Origin: Membranipora membranacea
Taxonomy: Eukaryota; Bryozoa; Gymnolaemata; Cheilostomatida; Membraniporidae
Direction: 5' to 3'
Length of the DNA: 64,000 nucleotides
Assembly (NCBI GenBank): GCA_914767715.1
Contig: OU612066.1
Location: 13,397,001 to 13,461,000 of the forward strand
A program made the position numbers and the translations under genes. The stretch's first letter is position 1. Each line of letters starts with the position of its first letter. This document shows, piece by piece, positions 39,047-49,539 of the stretch. The notes beneath the pieces were generated by a model that ran no database searches, had not been told where the DNA came from, and was given only the letters and a program-made list of their open reading frames with translations.

Positions 39047-42000
39047 ATGCTTTTTTTTCGGCCGGATCAAAAAATGGATTTGCTTTTAACTAACCTCAGA
39101 AGGAGGAGCAACTCCTGCTCATCTCGAATCTGCAGACCGTTTGGCTCTGCGGCTTTTCCTTCTCCGTCAGCGTCCGTTTTAATTAGGGCCACTTTTGCTA
39201 TAAAAAAACATGCCAAACGGCAGCATCGAAAAATTAAATCTCTGTTGGATTCTTATCAAACTCCAACCAGTTCAATCTCTTATTGCCCTCATTCAACACG
39301 CCGAATATTTGAATCCTCTGATTGACAGGGGGGTCACAACGCTGACTTGAAAATCCAAAAGTTATACCAAGGGAGGGTATCATGCTTTTTTTTCGGCCAG
39401 ATCAAAAAAATAGATTTGCTTCTAACTAACCTCATAAGGAGGAGCAACTCCTGCTCATCTCGAATCTGCAGACCGTTTGGCTCTGCGGTTTTTCGTTCTC
39501 CGTCAGCGTCCGTTTTAATTAGGGCCACTTTTGCTATAAAAAAACATGCCGAACGGCAGCATCGAAAAATTAAATCTCTGTTGGATTCTTATCAAACTCC
39601 GACCAGTTCAAGCTCTTATTGCCCTCATTCAACACGCCGAATATTGGAATCCTCGGATTAACAGGGGGGTCACAACGCTGACTTGAAAATCCAAAAATTA
39701 TACCAAGGGAGGGTATCATGCTTTTTTTCGGCCAGATCAAAAAATAGATTTGCTTCTAACTAACCTCATAAGGAGGAGCAACTCCTGCTCATCTCGAATC
39801 TGCAGACCGTTTGGCTCTGCGGCTTTTCGTTCTCCGTCAGCGTCCGCTTTAATTAGGGCCACTTCTGCTATAAAAAAACATGCCAAACGGCAGCACCGAA
39901 AAATTAAATCTCTGTTGGATTCTTATCAAACTCCGACCAGTTCAAGCTCTTATTGCCCTCATTCAACACGCCGAATATTGGAATCCTCGGATTAACAGGG
40001 GGGTCACAACGCTGACTTGAAAATCCAAAAATTATACCAAGGGAGGGTATCATGCTTTTTTTCGGCCAGATCAAAAAATAGATTTGCTTCTAACTAACCT
40101 CATAAGGAGGAGCAACTCCTGCTCATCTCGAATCTGCAGACGGTTTGGCTCTCCGGCTTTTCGTTCTCCGTCAGCGTCCCTTTTAATTAGGGCCACTTTT
40201 GCCATAAAAAAAACATGCCAAACGGCAGCATCGAAAAATTAAATCTCTGTTGGATTCTTATCAAACTCCGACCAGTTCAAGCTCTTATTGCCCTCATTCA
40301 ACACGCAGAATATTGGAATCCTCGGATTAACAGGGGGGTCACAACGCTGACTTGAAAATCCAAAAATTATACCAAGGGAGGGTATCATGCTTTTTTTCGG
40401 CCAGATCAAAAAATAGATTTGCCTCTAACTAACCTCATAAGGAGGAGCAACTCCTGCTCATCTCGAATCTGCAGACCGTTTGGCTCTGCGGCTTTTCGTT
40501 CTCCGTCAGCGTCCGTATTAATTAGGGCCACTTTTGCTATAAAAAAACATACCAAACGGCAGCATCGAACATTTAAATCTCTGTTGGATTCTTATCAAAC
40601 TCCAACCAGTACAAGCTCTTATTGCCCTCATTCAACACGCCGAATATTGGAATCCTCGGATTAACAGGAGGGTCACAACGCTGACTTGAAAATCCAAAAA
40701 TTATACCAAGTGAGGGTATCATGCTTTTTTTCGGCCAGATCAAAAAATAGATTTGCTTCTTACTAACCTCATAAGGAGGAGCAACTCCTGCTCATCTCGA
40801 ATCTGCAGACCGTTTGGCTCTGCGGCTTTTCGTTCTCCGTCAGCGTCCGTTTTAATTAGGGCCACTTTTGCTATAAAAAAATATGCCAAACGGCAGCATC
40901 GAAAAATTAAATCTCTGTTGGATTCTTATCAAACTCCGACCAGTTCAAGCTCTTATTGCCCTCATTCAACACGCCGAATATTGGAATCCTCGGATTAACA
41001 GGGGGGTCACAACGCTGACTTGACAATCCAAAAATTATACCAAGGGAGGGTATCATGCTTTTTTTTCGGCCAGATCAAAAAATAGATTTGCTTCTAACTA
41101 ACCTCATAAGGAGGAGCAACTCCTGCTCATCTCGAATCTGCAGACCGTTTATCTCTGCGGCTTTTCGTTCTCCGTCAGCGTCCGTTTTAATAAGGGCCGC
41201 TTTTGCTATAAAAAAACATGCCAAACGGCAGCATCGAAAAATTAAATCTCTGTTGGATTCTTATCAAATTCCGACCAGTTCAAGCTCTTATTGCCCTCAT
41301 TCGACACGCGAATATTGGAATCCTCGGATTAACAGGGGGGTCACAACGCTGACTTGAAAATCCGAAAATGATACCAAGGGAGGGTATCATGTTTTTTTTT
41401 CGGCCAGATCAAAAAATAGATTTGCTTCTAACTAACCTCATAAGGAGGAGCAACTCCTGCTCATCTCGATTCTGCAGACCGTTTGGCTCTGCGGCTTTTT
41501 GTTCTCCGTCAGCGTCCGTTTTAATTAGGGCTACTTTTGCTATAAAAAAACATGCCAAACGGCAGCATCGAAAAATTAAATCTCTGTTGGATTCTTATCA
41601 AACTCTGACCAGTTCAAGCTCTTATTGCCCTCATTCAACACGCCGAATATTGGAATCCTCGGATTAACAGGGGGGTCACAACGCTGATTTGAAAATAATA
41701 TACCAAGGGAGGGTATCATGCTTTTTTTCGGCCAGATCAAAATATAGATTTGCTTCTAACTAACCTCATAAGGAGGAGCAACTCCTGCTCATCTCGAATC
41801 TGCAGACCGTTTATCTCTGCGGCTTTTCGTTCTCCGTCAGCGTCCGTTTTAATTAGGGCCACTTTTGCAATAAAAAAACATGCCAAACGGCAGCATCGAA
41901 AAATTAAATCTCTGTTGGATTCTTATCAAACTCCGACCAGTTCAAGCTCTTATTGCCCTCATTCAACACGCTGAATATTGGAATCCTCGGATTAACAGGG

Positions 42001-42722
42001 GGGTCACAACGCTGACTTGAAAATCCAAAAATTATACCAAGGGAGGGTATCATGCTTTTTTTTCGGCCAGATCAAAAAATAGATTTGCTTCTTACTAACC
42101 TCATAAGGAGGAGCAACTCCTGCTCATCTCGAATCTGCAGACCGTTTGGCTCTGCGGCTTTTCGTTCTCCGTCAGCGTCCGTTTTAATTAGGGCCACTTT
42201 TGCTATAAAAAAAACATGCCAAACGGCAGCATCGAATACCTAAATCTCTGTTGGATTCTTATCAACCTCCGACCAGTTCAAGCTCTTATTGCCCTCATTC
42301 AACACGCCGAATATTTGAATCCTCGGATTAACAGGGGGGTCACAACGCTGACTTGAAAATCCAAAAATTATACCAAGGGAGGGTATCATGCTTTTTTTTC
42401 GGCCAGATCAAAAAATAGATTTGCTTCTAACTAACCTCATAAGGAGGAGCAACTCCTGCTAATCTCGAATCTGCAGACCGTTTATCTCTGCGGCTTTTCG
42501 TTCTCCGTCAGCGTCCGTTTTAATTAGGGCCACTTTTGCTATAAAAAAACATGCCAAACGGCAGCATCGAAAAATTAAATCTCTGTTGGATACTTATCAA
42601 ACTCCGACCAGTTCAAGCTCCTATAGCCCTCATTCAACACGCCGAATATTGGAATCCCCGGATTAACAGGGGGGTCACAACGCTGACTTGAAGATCCAAA
42701 AATTATACCAAGGGAGAGTATC

Positions 42723-43057
42723 ATGCGTTTTTTTCGGTCAGATCAAAAAATTGATTTGCTTCTAACTAACCTCATAAGGAGCAGCAACTCCTGCTCATCT
42801 CGAATCTGCAGACCGTTTGGCTCTGCGGCTTTTTGTTCTCCGTCAGCGTCCGTTTTAATTAGGGCCACTTTTGCTATAAAAAAACATGCCAAACGGCAGC
42901 ATCGAAAAATTAAATCTCTGTTGGATTCTTATCAAATTCCGACCAGTTCAAGCTCTTATTGCCCTCATTCGACACGCGAATATTGGAATCCTCGGATTAA
43001 CAGGGGGGTCACAACGCTGACTTGAAAATCCGAAAATGATACCAAGGGAGGGTATCA
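42723..43057 (+). repeat. chimeric R/e monomer
   Basis: The left part is R (ATGCGTTTTTTTCGGTCAG, GGAGCAGCAACTC). The right part is e (CAAATTCCGACC, CATTCGACACGCG, AATCCGAAAATGATACC). A D' monomer follows, as it does after e. Confidence 0.78.
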
Positions 43058-43720
43058 TGTTTTTTTTTTCGGCCAGATCAAAAAATAGATTTGCTTCTAA
43101 CTAACCTCATAAGGAGGAGCAACTCCTGCTCATCTCGATTCTGCAGACCGTTTGGCTCTGCGGCTTTTTGTTCTCCGTCAGCGTCCGTTTTAATTAGGGC
43201 TACTTTTGCTATAAAAAAACATGCCAAACGGCAGCATCGAAAAATTAAATCTCTGTTGGATTCTTATCAAACTCTGACCAGTTCAAGCTCTTATTGCCCT
43301 CATTCAACACGCCGAATATTGGAATCCTCGGATTAACAGGGGGGTCACAACGCTGATTTGAAAATAATATACCAAGGGAGGGTATCATGCTTTTTTTCGG
43401 CCAGATCAAAATATAGATTTGCTTCTAACTAACCTCATAAGGAGGAGCAACTCCTGCTCATCTCGAATCTGCAGACCGTTTATCTCTGCGGCTTTTCGTT
43501 CTCCGTCAGCGTCCGTTTTAATTAGGGCCACTCTTGCAATAAAAAAACATGCCAAACGGCAGCATCGAAAAATTAAATCTCTGTTGGATTCTTATCAAAC
43601 TCCGACCAGTTCAAGCTCTTATTGCCCTCATTCAACACGCTGAATATTGGAATCCTCGGATTAACAGGGGGGTCACAACGCTGACTTGAAAATCCAAAAA
43701 TTATACCAAGGGAGGGTATC

Positions 43721-44055
43721 ATGCTTTTTTTTCGGCCAGATCAAAAAATAGATTTGCTTCTTACTAACCTCATAACGAGGAGCAACTCCTGCTCATCTCG
43801 AATCTGCAGACCGTTTGGCTCTCCGGCTTTTCGTTCTCCGTCAGCGTCCGTTTTAATTAGGGCCACTTTTGCTATAAAAAAACATGCCAAACGGCAGCAT
43901 CGAATACCTAAATCTCTGTTGGATACTTATCAAACTCCGACCAGTTCAAGCTCCTATAGCCCTCATTCAACACGCCGAATATTGGAATCCCCGGATTAAC
44001 AGGGGGGTCACAACGCTGACTTGAAGATCCAAAAATTATACCAAGGGAGAGTATC
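43721..44055 (+). repeat. chimeric P'/Q monomer
   Basis: The left part is P' (CATAACGAGGAGC, GGCTCTCCGGC, CGAATACCTAAATC). The right part is Q (GGATACTTATC, CTCCTATAGCC, AATCCCCGG). An R monomer follows. One monomer is lost relative to P' Q R. Confidence 0.75.
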
Positions 44056-45780
44056 ATGCGTTTTTTTCGGTCAGATCAAAAAATTGATTTGCTTCTAACT
44101 AACCTCATAAGGAGCAGCAACTCCTGCTCATCTCGAATCTGCAGACCGTTTGGCTCTGCGGCTTTTTGTTCTCCGTCAGCGTCCGTTTTAATTAGGGCCA
44201 CTTTTGCTATAAAAAAACATCCAAATGGCAGCATCGAAAAATTAAATCTCTGTTGGATTCTTATCAAACTCCGACCAGTTCAAGCTCTTATTGCCCTCAT
44301 TCAACACGCCGAATATTGGAATCCTCGGATTAACAGGGGGGTCACAACGCTGACTTGAAAATCCAAAAATGATACCAAGGGAGGGTATCATGCTTTTTTT
44401 TCGGCCAGATCAAAAAATAGATTTGCTTCTAACTAACCTCATAAGGAGGAGCAACTCCTGCTCATCTCGAATCTGCAGACCGTTTATCTCTGCGGCTTTT
44501 CGTTCTCCGTCAGCGTCCGTTTTAAATAGGGCCACTTTTGCTATAAAAAAACATGCCAAACGGCAGCATCGAAAAATTAAATCTCTGTTGGATTCTTATC
44601 AAACTCCGACCAGTTCAAGCTCTTATTGCCCTCATTCAACACGCCGAATATTGGAATCCTCGGATTAACAGGGGGGTCACAAAGCTGACTTGAAAATCCA
44701 AAAATGATACCAAGGGAGGGTATCATGCTTTTTTTTCGGCCAGATCAAAAAATAGATTTGCTTCTAACTAACCTCATAAGGAGGAGCAACTCCTGCTCAT
44801 CTCGAATCTGCAGACCGTTTGGCTCTGCGGCTTTTTGTTCTCCGTCAGCGTCCGTTTTAATTAGGGCCACTTTTGCTATAAAAAAACATCCAAACGGCAG
44901 CATCGAAAAATTAAATCTCTGTTGGATTCTTATCAAACTCCGACCAGTTCAAGCTCTTATTGCCCTCATTCAACACGCCGAATATTGGAATCCTCGGATT
45001 AACAGGGGGGTCACAACGCTAACTTGAAAATCCAAAAATTATACCAATGGAGGGTATCATGCTTTTTTTTCGGCCAGATCAAAAAATAGATTTGCTTCTA
45101 ACTAACCTCATTAGGAGGAGCAACTCCTGCTCATCTCGAATCTGCAGACCGTTTGGCTCTGCGGCTTTTTGTTCTCCGTCAGCGTCCGTTTTAATTAGGG
45201 CCACTTTTGCTATAAAAAAACATGCCAAACGGCAGCATCGGAAAATTAAATCTCTGTTGGATACTTATCAAACTCCGACCAGTTCAAGCTCTTATTGCCC
45301 TCATTCAACACGCCGAATATTTGAATCCTCGGATTAACAGGGGGGTCACAACGCTGACTTGAAAATCCAAAAATTATACCAATGGAGGGTATCATGCTTT
45401 TTTTTCGGCCGGATCAAAAAATAGATTTGCTTTTAACTACCCTCAGAAGGAGGAGCAACTCCTGCTCATCTCGAATCTGCAGACCGTTTGGCTCTGCGGC
45501 TTTTCGTTCTCCGTCAGCGTCCGTTTTAATTAGGGCCACTTTTGCTATAAAAAAACATGCCAAACGGCAGCATCGAAAAATTAAATCTCTGTTGGATTCT
45601 TATCAAACTCCGACCAGTTCAAGCTCTTATTGCCCTCATTCAACACGCCGAATATTTGAATCCTCGGATTAACAGGGGGGTCACAACGCTGACTTGAAAA
45701 TCCAAATATTATACCAAGGGAGGGTATCATGCTTTTCTTTCGGCCAGATCAAAAAATAGATTTGCTTCTAACTAACCTCA

Positions 45781-45795
45781 TAATAATAATAATAA
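45781..45795 (-). repeat. trinucleotide tail of the LINE, (TAA)5 on the plus strand
   Basis: Five TAA units on the plus strand, TTA on the element's strand, stand between the 3' UTR and the satellite instead of a poly(A) tail. One TAA unit could belong to the target, because the intact satellite reads CCTCATAAGG at this point. Confidence 0.85.
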
Positions 45796-45813
45796 TTCTG
45801 ATAAAAATAACTT

Positions 45814-45833
45814 TTCATGATAGATATCATGAA
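45814..45833 (-). other. perfect 8-bp stem, 4-base loop hairpin near the LINE 3' end
   Basis: TTCATGAT (45814-45821) and ATCATGAA (45826-45833) are exact inverted repeats around AGAT. The hairpin lies about 18 bases from the TTA tail, measured on the element's strand. A 3'-terminal stem-loop next to short tail repeats is known in several LINE lineages (for example the eel UnaL2 family), where the RT binds it; its role here is inference. Confidence 0.65.
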
Positions 45834-45875
45834 TAGTAAAGCCTCTATTTGCAGGCATGCTAAAATTTCACAAGT

Positions 45876-45881
45876 TTTATT
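45876..45881 (-). promoter_or_regulatory. possible polyadenylation signal AATAAA in the LINE 3' UTR
   Basis: The canonical hexamer is read on the element's strand, about 100 bases downstream of the stop codon. The region is AT-rich, so a chance match is quite possible, and elements with repeat tails may not depend on it. Confidence 0.3.
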
Positions 45882-45983
45882 TAATTGTTATGTGATAAAA
45901 GGGAAAGAAATTATTTTCTTTGAGGTTATTTTAGTGATGATGGATGCATATATTATTGAGATGTTATTGACAATAAGACCTTC

Positions 45984-47920
45984 CTATGGAGCATGATGAC
46001 ATACGCTTATATAATTTATTATATTTGTCCAATCCCCTATGCGAGGATTGAGCTGTTCTCTTGGGTTGTTGTTAATGTGGCAGTCGAACAGAAAATGCTC
46101 TGATGTTTCGTCCTCTTGCCAGCAAAGGCATAGGGGTGTATGGGTTAGCTTTAAAAGGAACATATGTGCTTGGAGTCTACTATGGCCTGAGAGAAGAGCA
46201 CATAGGGATCCGAAGAGTTTTTTATTTTGATCGAGTGGCAGGGGATTTTTAAAAATGAGGTTTGGTTCACAATCAGAGGTAAATAATACTCCATAATCAT
46301 GTGTTTTAAAAAATCTTTCCCATGAGGAAAGCCAAAGTTGTTTTACATGTTTATTTATCAGAGTTTTGGAAAAGTCCTTCGCATTGACATCCTCGTGCTT
46401 GAGAGAACGGGTGCCTAGTAACCGGCACACATCGGCAAGAAAATTTTTAAAAAGTGTGCTGTTTGTGTGATGCCAAGGTATCTGATTTATGGTGAACATC
46501 CTTTTGAAAAGGTTTAAACGTGCTTTGATATGATCGAGTCTAGTTGGTAGTATTTGAGTGGCAACATGTAAAAATTCTTCTGGTGGTTTATGGGGAGTGC
46601 CTGTGATTCCTTTTAGAAAATTGTATGTGTTTAATTGATTGTCAGAGTCCCATAGATGTGAGCAATAGAATCCTGAGGGTTTGATGACAGAGTTGTATAT
46701 TGTTCTTAGGGTTTTGGGTGTTAAAGAGTTTATAAAAGGCAGCAACATATTCCATTTTCGTTGCATTGAGTATTGTGCATGGGCTTTGTGTGTAGAAAAT
46801 TTAAGTTTATTGTCAATAGTACTACCTAATACTTTAGTTTCGGTGCATGGGGAAATGATATTGTCTGAGATTTTAATAGGAGTTTCATTGCCCTCAGGAT
46901 TGAAAAAAATAAGAGATGTTTTAGAACAGTTTAGTTTCAGTCGCCATTTCAATAACCATTGATGAATTTTAGTAATTGTGTCATTTATATTTGCGCAGAG
47001 AGTTTGACTGTTGTGGGCATTAAATAGCATAGTTGCATCGTCTGCATACTGCAGTGGCATTTGATTTGGTTCCGGAGATACCATGTCACGAATAAAAATA
47101 GAAAAGAAAATTGGTGACAAGACTGAACCTTGTGGTAGGCCGATGACATGTGGTTTCCCCTCGGAGCAGTAGTCATTAATTTGCAACTTTACAGTTCTGT
47201 TGCATAGAAAACTTCTAAACACCTTAACAAGTTGAATTGGAATACCAACCTCCACCAATCTATACAACATTCCTTCAAGCCAGATGGAATCAAAAGCCTT
47301 TTGAAAATCGAGAAACAGGGCAGCCACTTTTTGTTTACTCTTTCTGTTATGTTCAACGAATGACATTAATTGGAATAGATATGTGTCAGTTGAGTAGTTT
47401 TTACGAAATCCGTGTTGGAACGGGGGAAGTAGGTTATTAGTTTCAATATGATTTTTAATTCTAGTTTCTAATATTCTTTCAAGGAGTTTACCAATATATG
47501 ATGTTAGAGTAATTGGTCTGTATGCTCCTAGAGTTGTTGTATCTTTTCCTGGTTTTGGTAGGAATGTTACTGTGCCAGTTTTCCATGGCCAGTCTCCAGT
47601 TTTCATCACCAAGTTAAAAAGGTGCAGCAGGAGAATGCGAAAAAATGGTTTTGAACTTTTTATTAATTTAGGATGAAATCCATCCGGATCAGCATTGGAT
47701 TTATTTTGGTCGGTTGATTTAATTGCACAGTCTAATTCGTCTTTTGTTATTTTTGAGGAAAGTTCAATGGATAAAACAGATGACACCTGTGAAGGCTTAT
47801 CGATATTAGATTTGCCCTCCATGATTTGGTGGTACCAATTCTTATCTAATGTATTAATGTCTAGGTGTTGACCTAAGAATAAACTTTCATAAAGTGCATT
47901 TGCTTTATCGTGATCCTCAG
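45984..47920 (-). CDS. LINE reverse transcriptase (ORF2-like), 5'-truncated
   Basis: An uninterrupted frame of about 645 codons ends at TAG (45984-45986). Counting from a TTG in the satellite at 47933, the conserved RT blocks are: LPKPGK at 125-130 and YRPI at 138-141; QHGFRKN at 173-179; motif A FLDFQKAFDS at 207-216 with catalytic Asp209; motif B GLPQGSVLSP at 265-274; motif C YADD at 296-299 with the catalytic Asp pair 298-299; and VLGSTID at 368-374. A C-terminal Cys/His motif follows at Cys602, Cys604, His613 and Cys618. In the family this enzyme copies element RNA into DNA at a nicked chromosomal target. The apurinic-type endonuclease domain normally found upstream is missing, so this copy is unlikely to move on its own. 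The first four codons of the open frame belong to the satellite, and no ATG begins the ORF. No stop or frameshift interrupts it, which argues for a fairly recent insertion. Confidence 0.92.
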
Positions 47921-49539
47921 TAAGGAGGAGCAACTCCTGCTCATCTCGATCTGCAGACCGCTTAGCTCTGCGGCTTTTCGTTCTCCGTCAGCGTCCGTTT
48001 TAATTAGGGCCACTTTTGCTATAAAAAAACATGCCAAACGGCAGCATCAAAAAATTAAATCTCTGTTGGATTCTTATCAAACTCCGACCAGTTCAAGCTG
48101 TTATTGCCCTCATTCAACACGCCGAATATTGGAATCCTCGGATTAACAGGGGGGTCACAACGCTGACTTGAAAATCCAAAAATTATACCAAGGGAGGGTA
48201 TCATGCTTTTTTTCGGCCAGATCAAAAAATAGATTTGCTTCTAACTAACCTCATAAGGAGGAGCAACTCCTGCTCATCTCGAATCTGCAGACCGTTTGGC
48301 TCTGCGGCTTTTCGTTCTCCGTCAGCGTCCGTTTTAATTAGGGCCACTTTTGCTATAAAAAAACATGCCAAACGGCAGCACCGAAAAATTAAATCTCTGT
48401 TGGATTCTTATCAAACTCCAACCAGTTCAAGCTCTTATTGCCCTCATTCAACAAGTCGAATATTTGAATCCTCTGATTGACAGGGGGGTCACAACGCTGA
48501 CTTGAAAATCCAAAAATTATACCAAGGGAGGGTATCATGCTTTTTTTTCGGCCAGATCAAAAAATAGATTTGCTTCTAACTAACCTCATAAGGAGGAGCA
48601 ACTCCTGCTCATCTCGAATCTGCAGACCGTTTGGCTCTGCGGCTTTTTGTTCTCCGTCAGCGTCCGTTTTAATTAGGGCCACTTTTGCTATAAAAAAACA
48701 TGCCAAACGGCAGCATCGGAAAATTAAATCTCTGTTGGATACTTATCAAACTCAGACCAGTTCAAGCTCTTATTGCCCTCATTCAACACGCCGAATATTT
48801 GAATCCTCGGCTTAACAGGGGGGTTGCAACGCTGACTTGAAAATCCAAAAATTATACCAAGGGAGAGTATCATGCTTTTTTTTCAGCCAGATCAAAAAAT
48901 AGATTTGCTTCTAATTAACCTCATAAGGAGGAGCAACTCCTGCTCATCTCGAATCTGCAGACCGTTTGGCTCTGCGGTTTTTCGTTCTCCGTCAGCGTCC
49001 GTTTTAATTAGGGCCACTTTTGCTATAAAAAAACATGCCAAACGGCAGCATCGAAAAATTAAATCTCTGTTGGATTCTTATCAAACTCCGACCAGTTCAA
49101 GCTCTTATTGCCCTCATTCAACACGCCGAATATTGGAATCCTCGGATTAACAGGGGGGTCACATCGCTGACTTGAAAATCCAAAAATTATACCAAGGGAG
49201 GGTATCATGCTTTTTTTCAGCCAGATCAAAAAATAGATTTGCTTCTAACTAACCTGATAAGGAGGAGCAACTCCTGCTCATCTCGAATCTGCAGACCGTT
49301 TGGCTCTGCGGCTTTTCCTTCTCCGTCAGCGTCCGTTTTAATTAGGGCCACTTTTGCTATAAAAAAACATGCCAAACGGCAGCATCGAAAAATTAAATCT
49401 CTGTTGGATTCTTATCAAACTCCAACCAGTTCAATCTCTTATTGCCCTCATTCAACACGCCGAATATTTGAATCCTCTGATTGACAGGGGGTCACAACGC
49501 TGACTTGAAAATCCAAAAATTATACCAAGGGAGGGTATC
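47921..49539 (+). repeat. transition monomers right of the LINE
   Basis: The first monomer begins as V (CGATCTGCAGACCGCTTAGC), matching the left side of the insertion. By about 48050 it no longer carries the V marks TCTCCGTTGG and TTCAAGGTC and reads TCTCTGTTGG and AGCTGTTATTG instead. The following monomers resemble types a, T, X and Y of the HOR (AGCACCG at 48380, GGATACTTATC at 48740, TTTCAGCC at 48880, TTTCCTTCTCC at 49315), but not in HOR order. Confidence 0.65.

Larger units (their letters stand above)
41055..44055 (+). repeat. tandem duplication of five monomers (1,669-bp offset)
   Basis: The series e D' E P Q at 41055-42722 is followed by R/e D' E P'/Q at 42723-44055. The two D' monomers share GGGCTACTTTTGC, where other D' copies have GGGCCAC, which indicates a recent local origin. 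E in the second half has a private CACTCTTGC. The second half ends in a P'/Q chimera. Confidence 0.75.
1..45780 (+). repeat. 335-bp satellite DNA array, left arm (about 137 monomers)
   Basis: Monomers of about 335 bp follow one another head to tail with no spacer, as shown by the recurrence every 334-336 bp of the same landmarks: a T-run after ATGC, the dyad around AGGAGCAACTCCT, CTGCAG, GGGCCACTTTTGC, an A-run before ACATGCC, and the G-run in CAGGGGGGTCAC. Monomers differ by scattered substitutions and by one-base changes in the T-run (7-9) and A-runs (7-8). All copies have the same orientation. There is no other gene or element in this arm. The uninterrupted tandem arrangement is typical of eukaryotic heterochromatic satellite DNA. 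The family is not one I recognise by name. Confidence 0.97.
33698..45780 (+). repeat. higher-order repeat copy 3 (36 monomers plus a broken V)
   Basis: Type order is A B C D E P Q R W S T U' V A'' X S/T Y Z a b c d e D' E P Q R/e D' E P'/Q R W S T U, then V interrupted by the retrotransposon. Relative to copy 2 it has lost one monomer at the S/T chimera (38712) and gained four net between 41055 and 44055. In B it has CAGGGGGGTC where copies 1 and 2 share CAGGTGGGTC, and in E it has GCGTCCG where copies 1 and 2 have GCGTACG. Confidence 0.76.
45796..45983 (-). other. 3' untranslated region of the LINE
   Basis: The stretch between the RT stop codon and the trinucleotide tail is AT-rich and carries no ORF. 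It contains a perfect hairpin and, on the element's strand, an AATAAA at 45876-45881. In LINEs this region is where the reverse transcriptase recognises its own RNA, so the hairpin is the part most likely to matter. Confidence 0.75.
45781..47920 (-). mobile_element. 5'-truncated non-LTR (LINE-type) retrotransposon inserted in the satellite
   Basis: About 2.14 kb of unique DNA interrupts a V-type satellite monomer, with its coding strand on the minus strand. From 5' to 3' on its own strand it has a truncated reverse transcriptase ORF, about 190 bp of 3' UTR with a hairpin, and a tail of TTA repeats that abuts the satellite. There are no LTRs, no terminal inverted repeats, and no endonuclease or ORF1 region, so the 5' end was probably lost during target-primed reverse transcription. 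The flanking satellite is otherwise continuous: left CTAACCTCA, right TAAGGAGGAGC. The target-site duplication is either very short (TAA) or the five bases CCTCA; the sequence does not decide. No RNase H domain is recognisable between the RT and the C-terminal motif. I place it in the broad Jockey/I/CR1 group of animal LINEs, with the clade uncertain. Confidence 0.93.

Noticed and set aside
1-45780. CRISPR array
   Set aside because: The repeat unit is 335 bp with no alternation of short repeats and unique spacers, and no cas genes are present.
11963-45780. Near-identical 11-kb copies as a pure assembly artefact
   Set aside because: The copies differ by private substitutions and by whole monomers with clear chimeric joins, which a simple collapse or duplication error would not produce. 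Local misassembly still cannot be excluded without reads.
46039-47440. Small ORFs on both strands inside the LINE (for example near 46039, 46681, 46985 and 47237)
   Set aside because: They are shadows of the reverse transcriptase frame, which carries all the recognisable motifs.
45781-47920. LTR retrotransposon, DNA transposon or host gene as the identity of the insertion
   Set aside because: There are no LTRs, terminal inverted repeats, integrase, protease or transposase. The RT motif order and the 3' tail are those of a non-LTR element.
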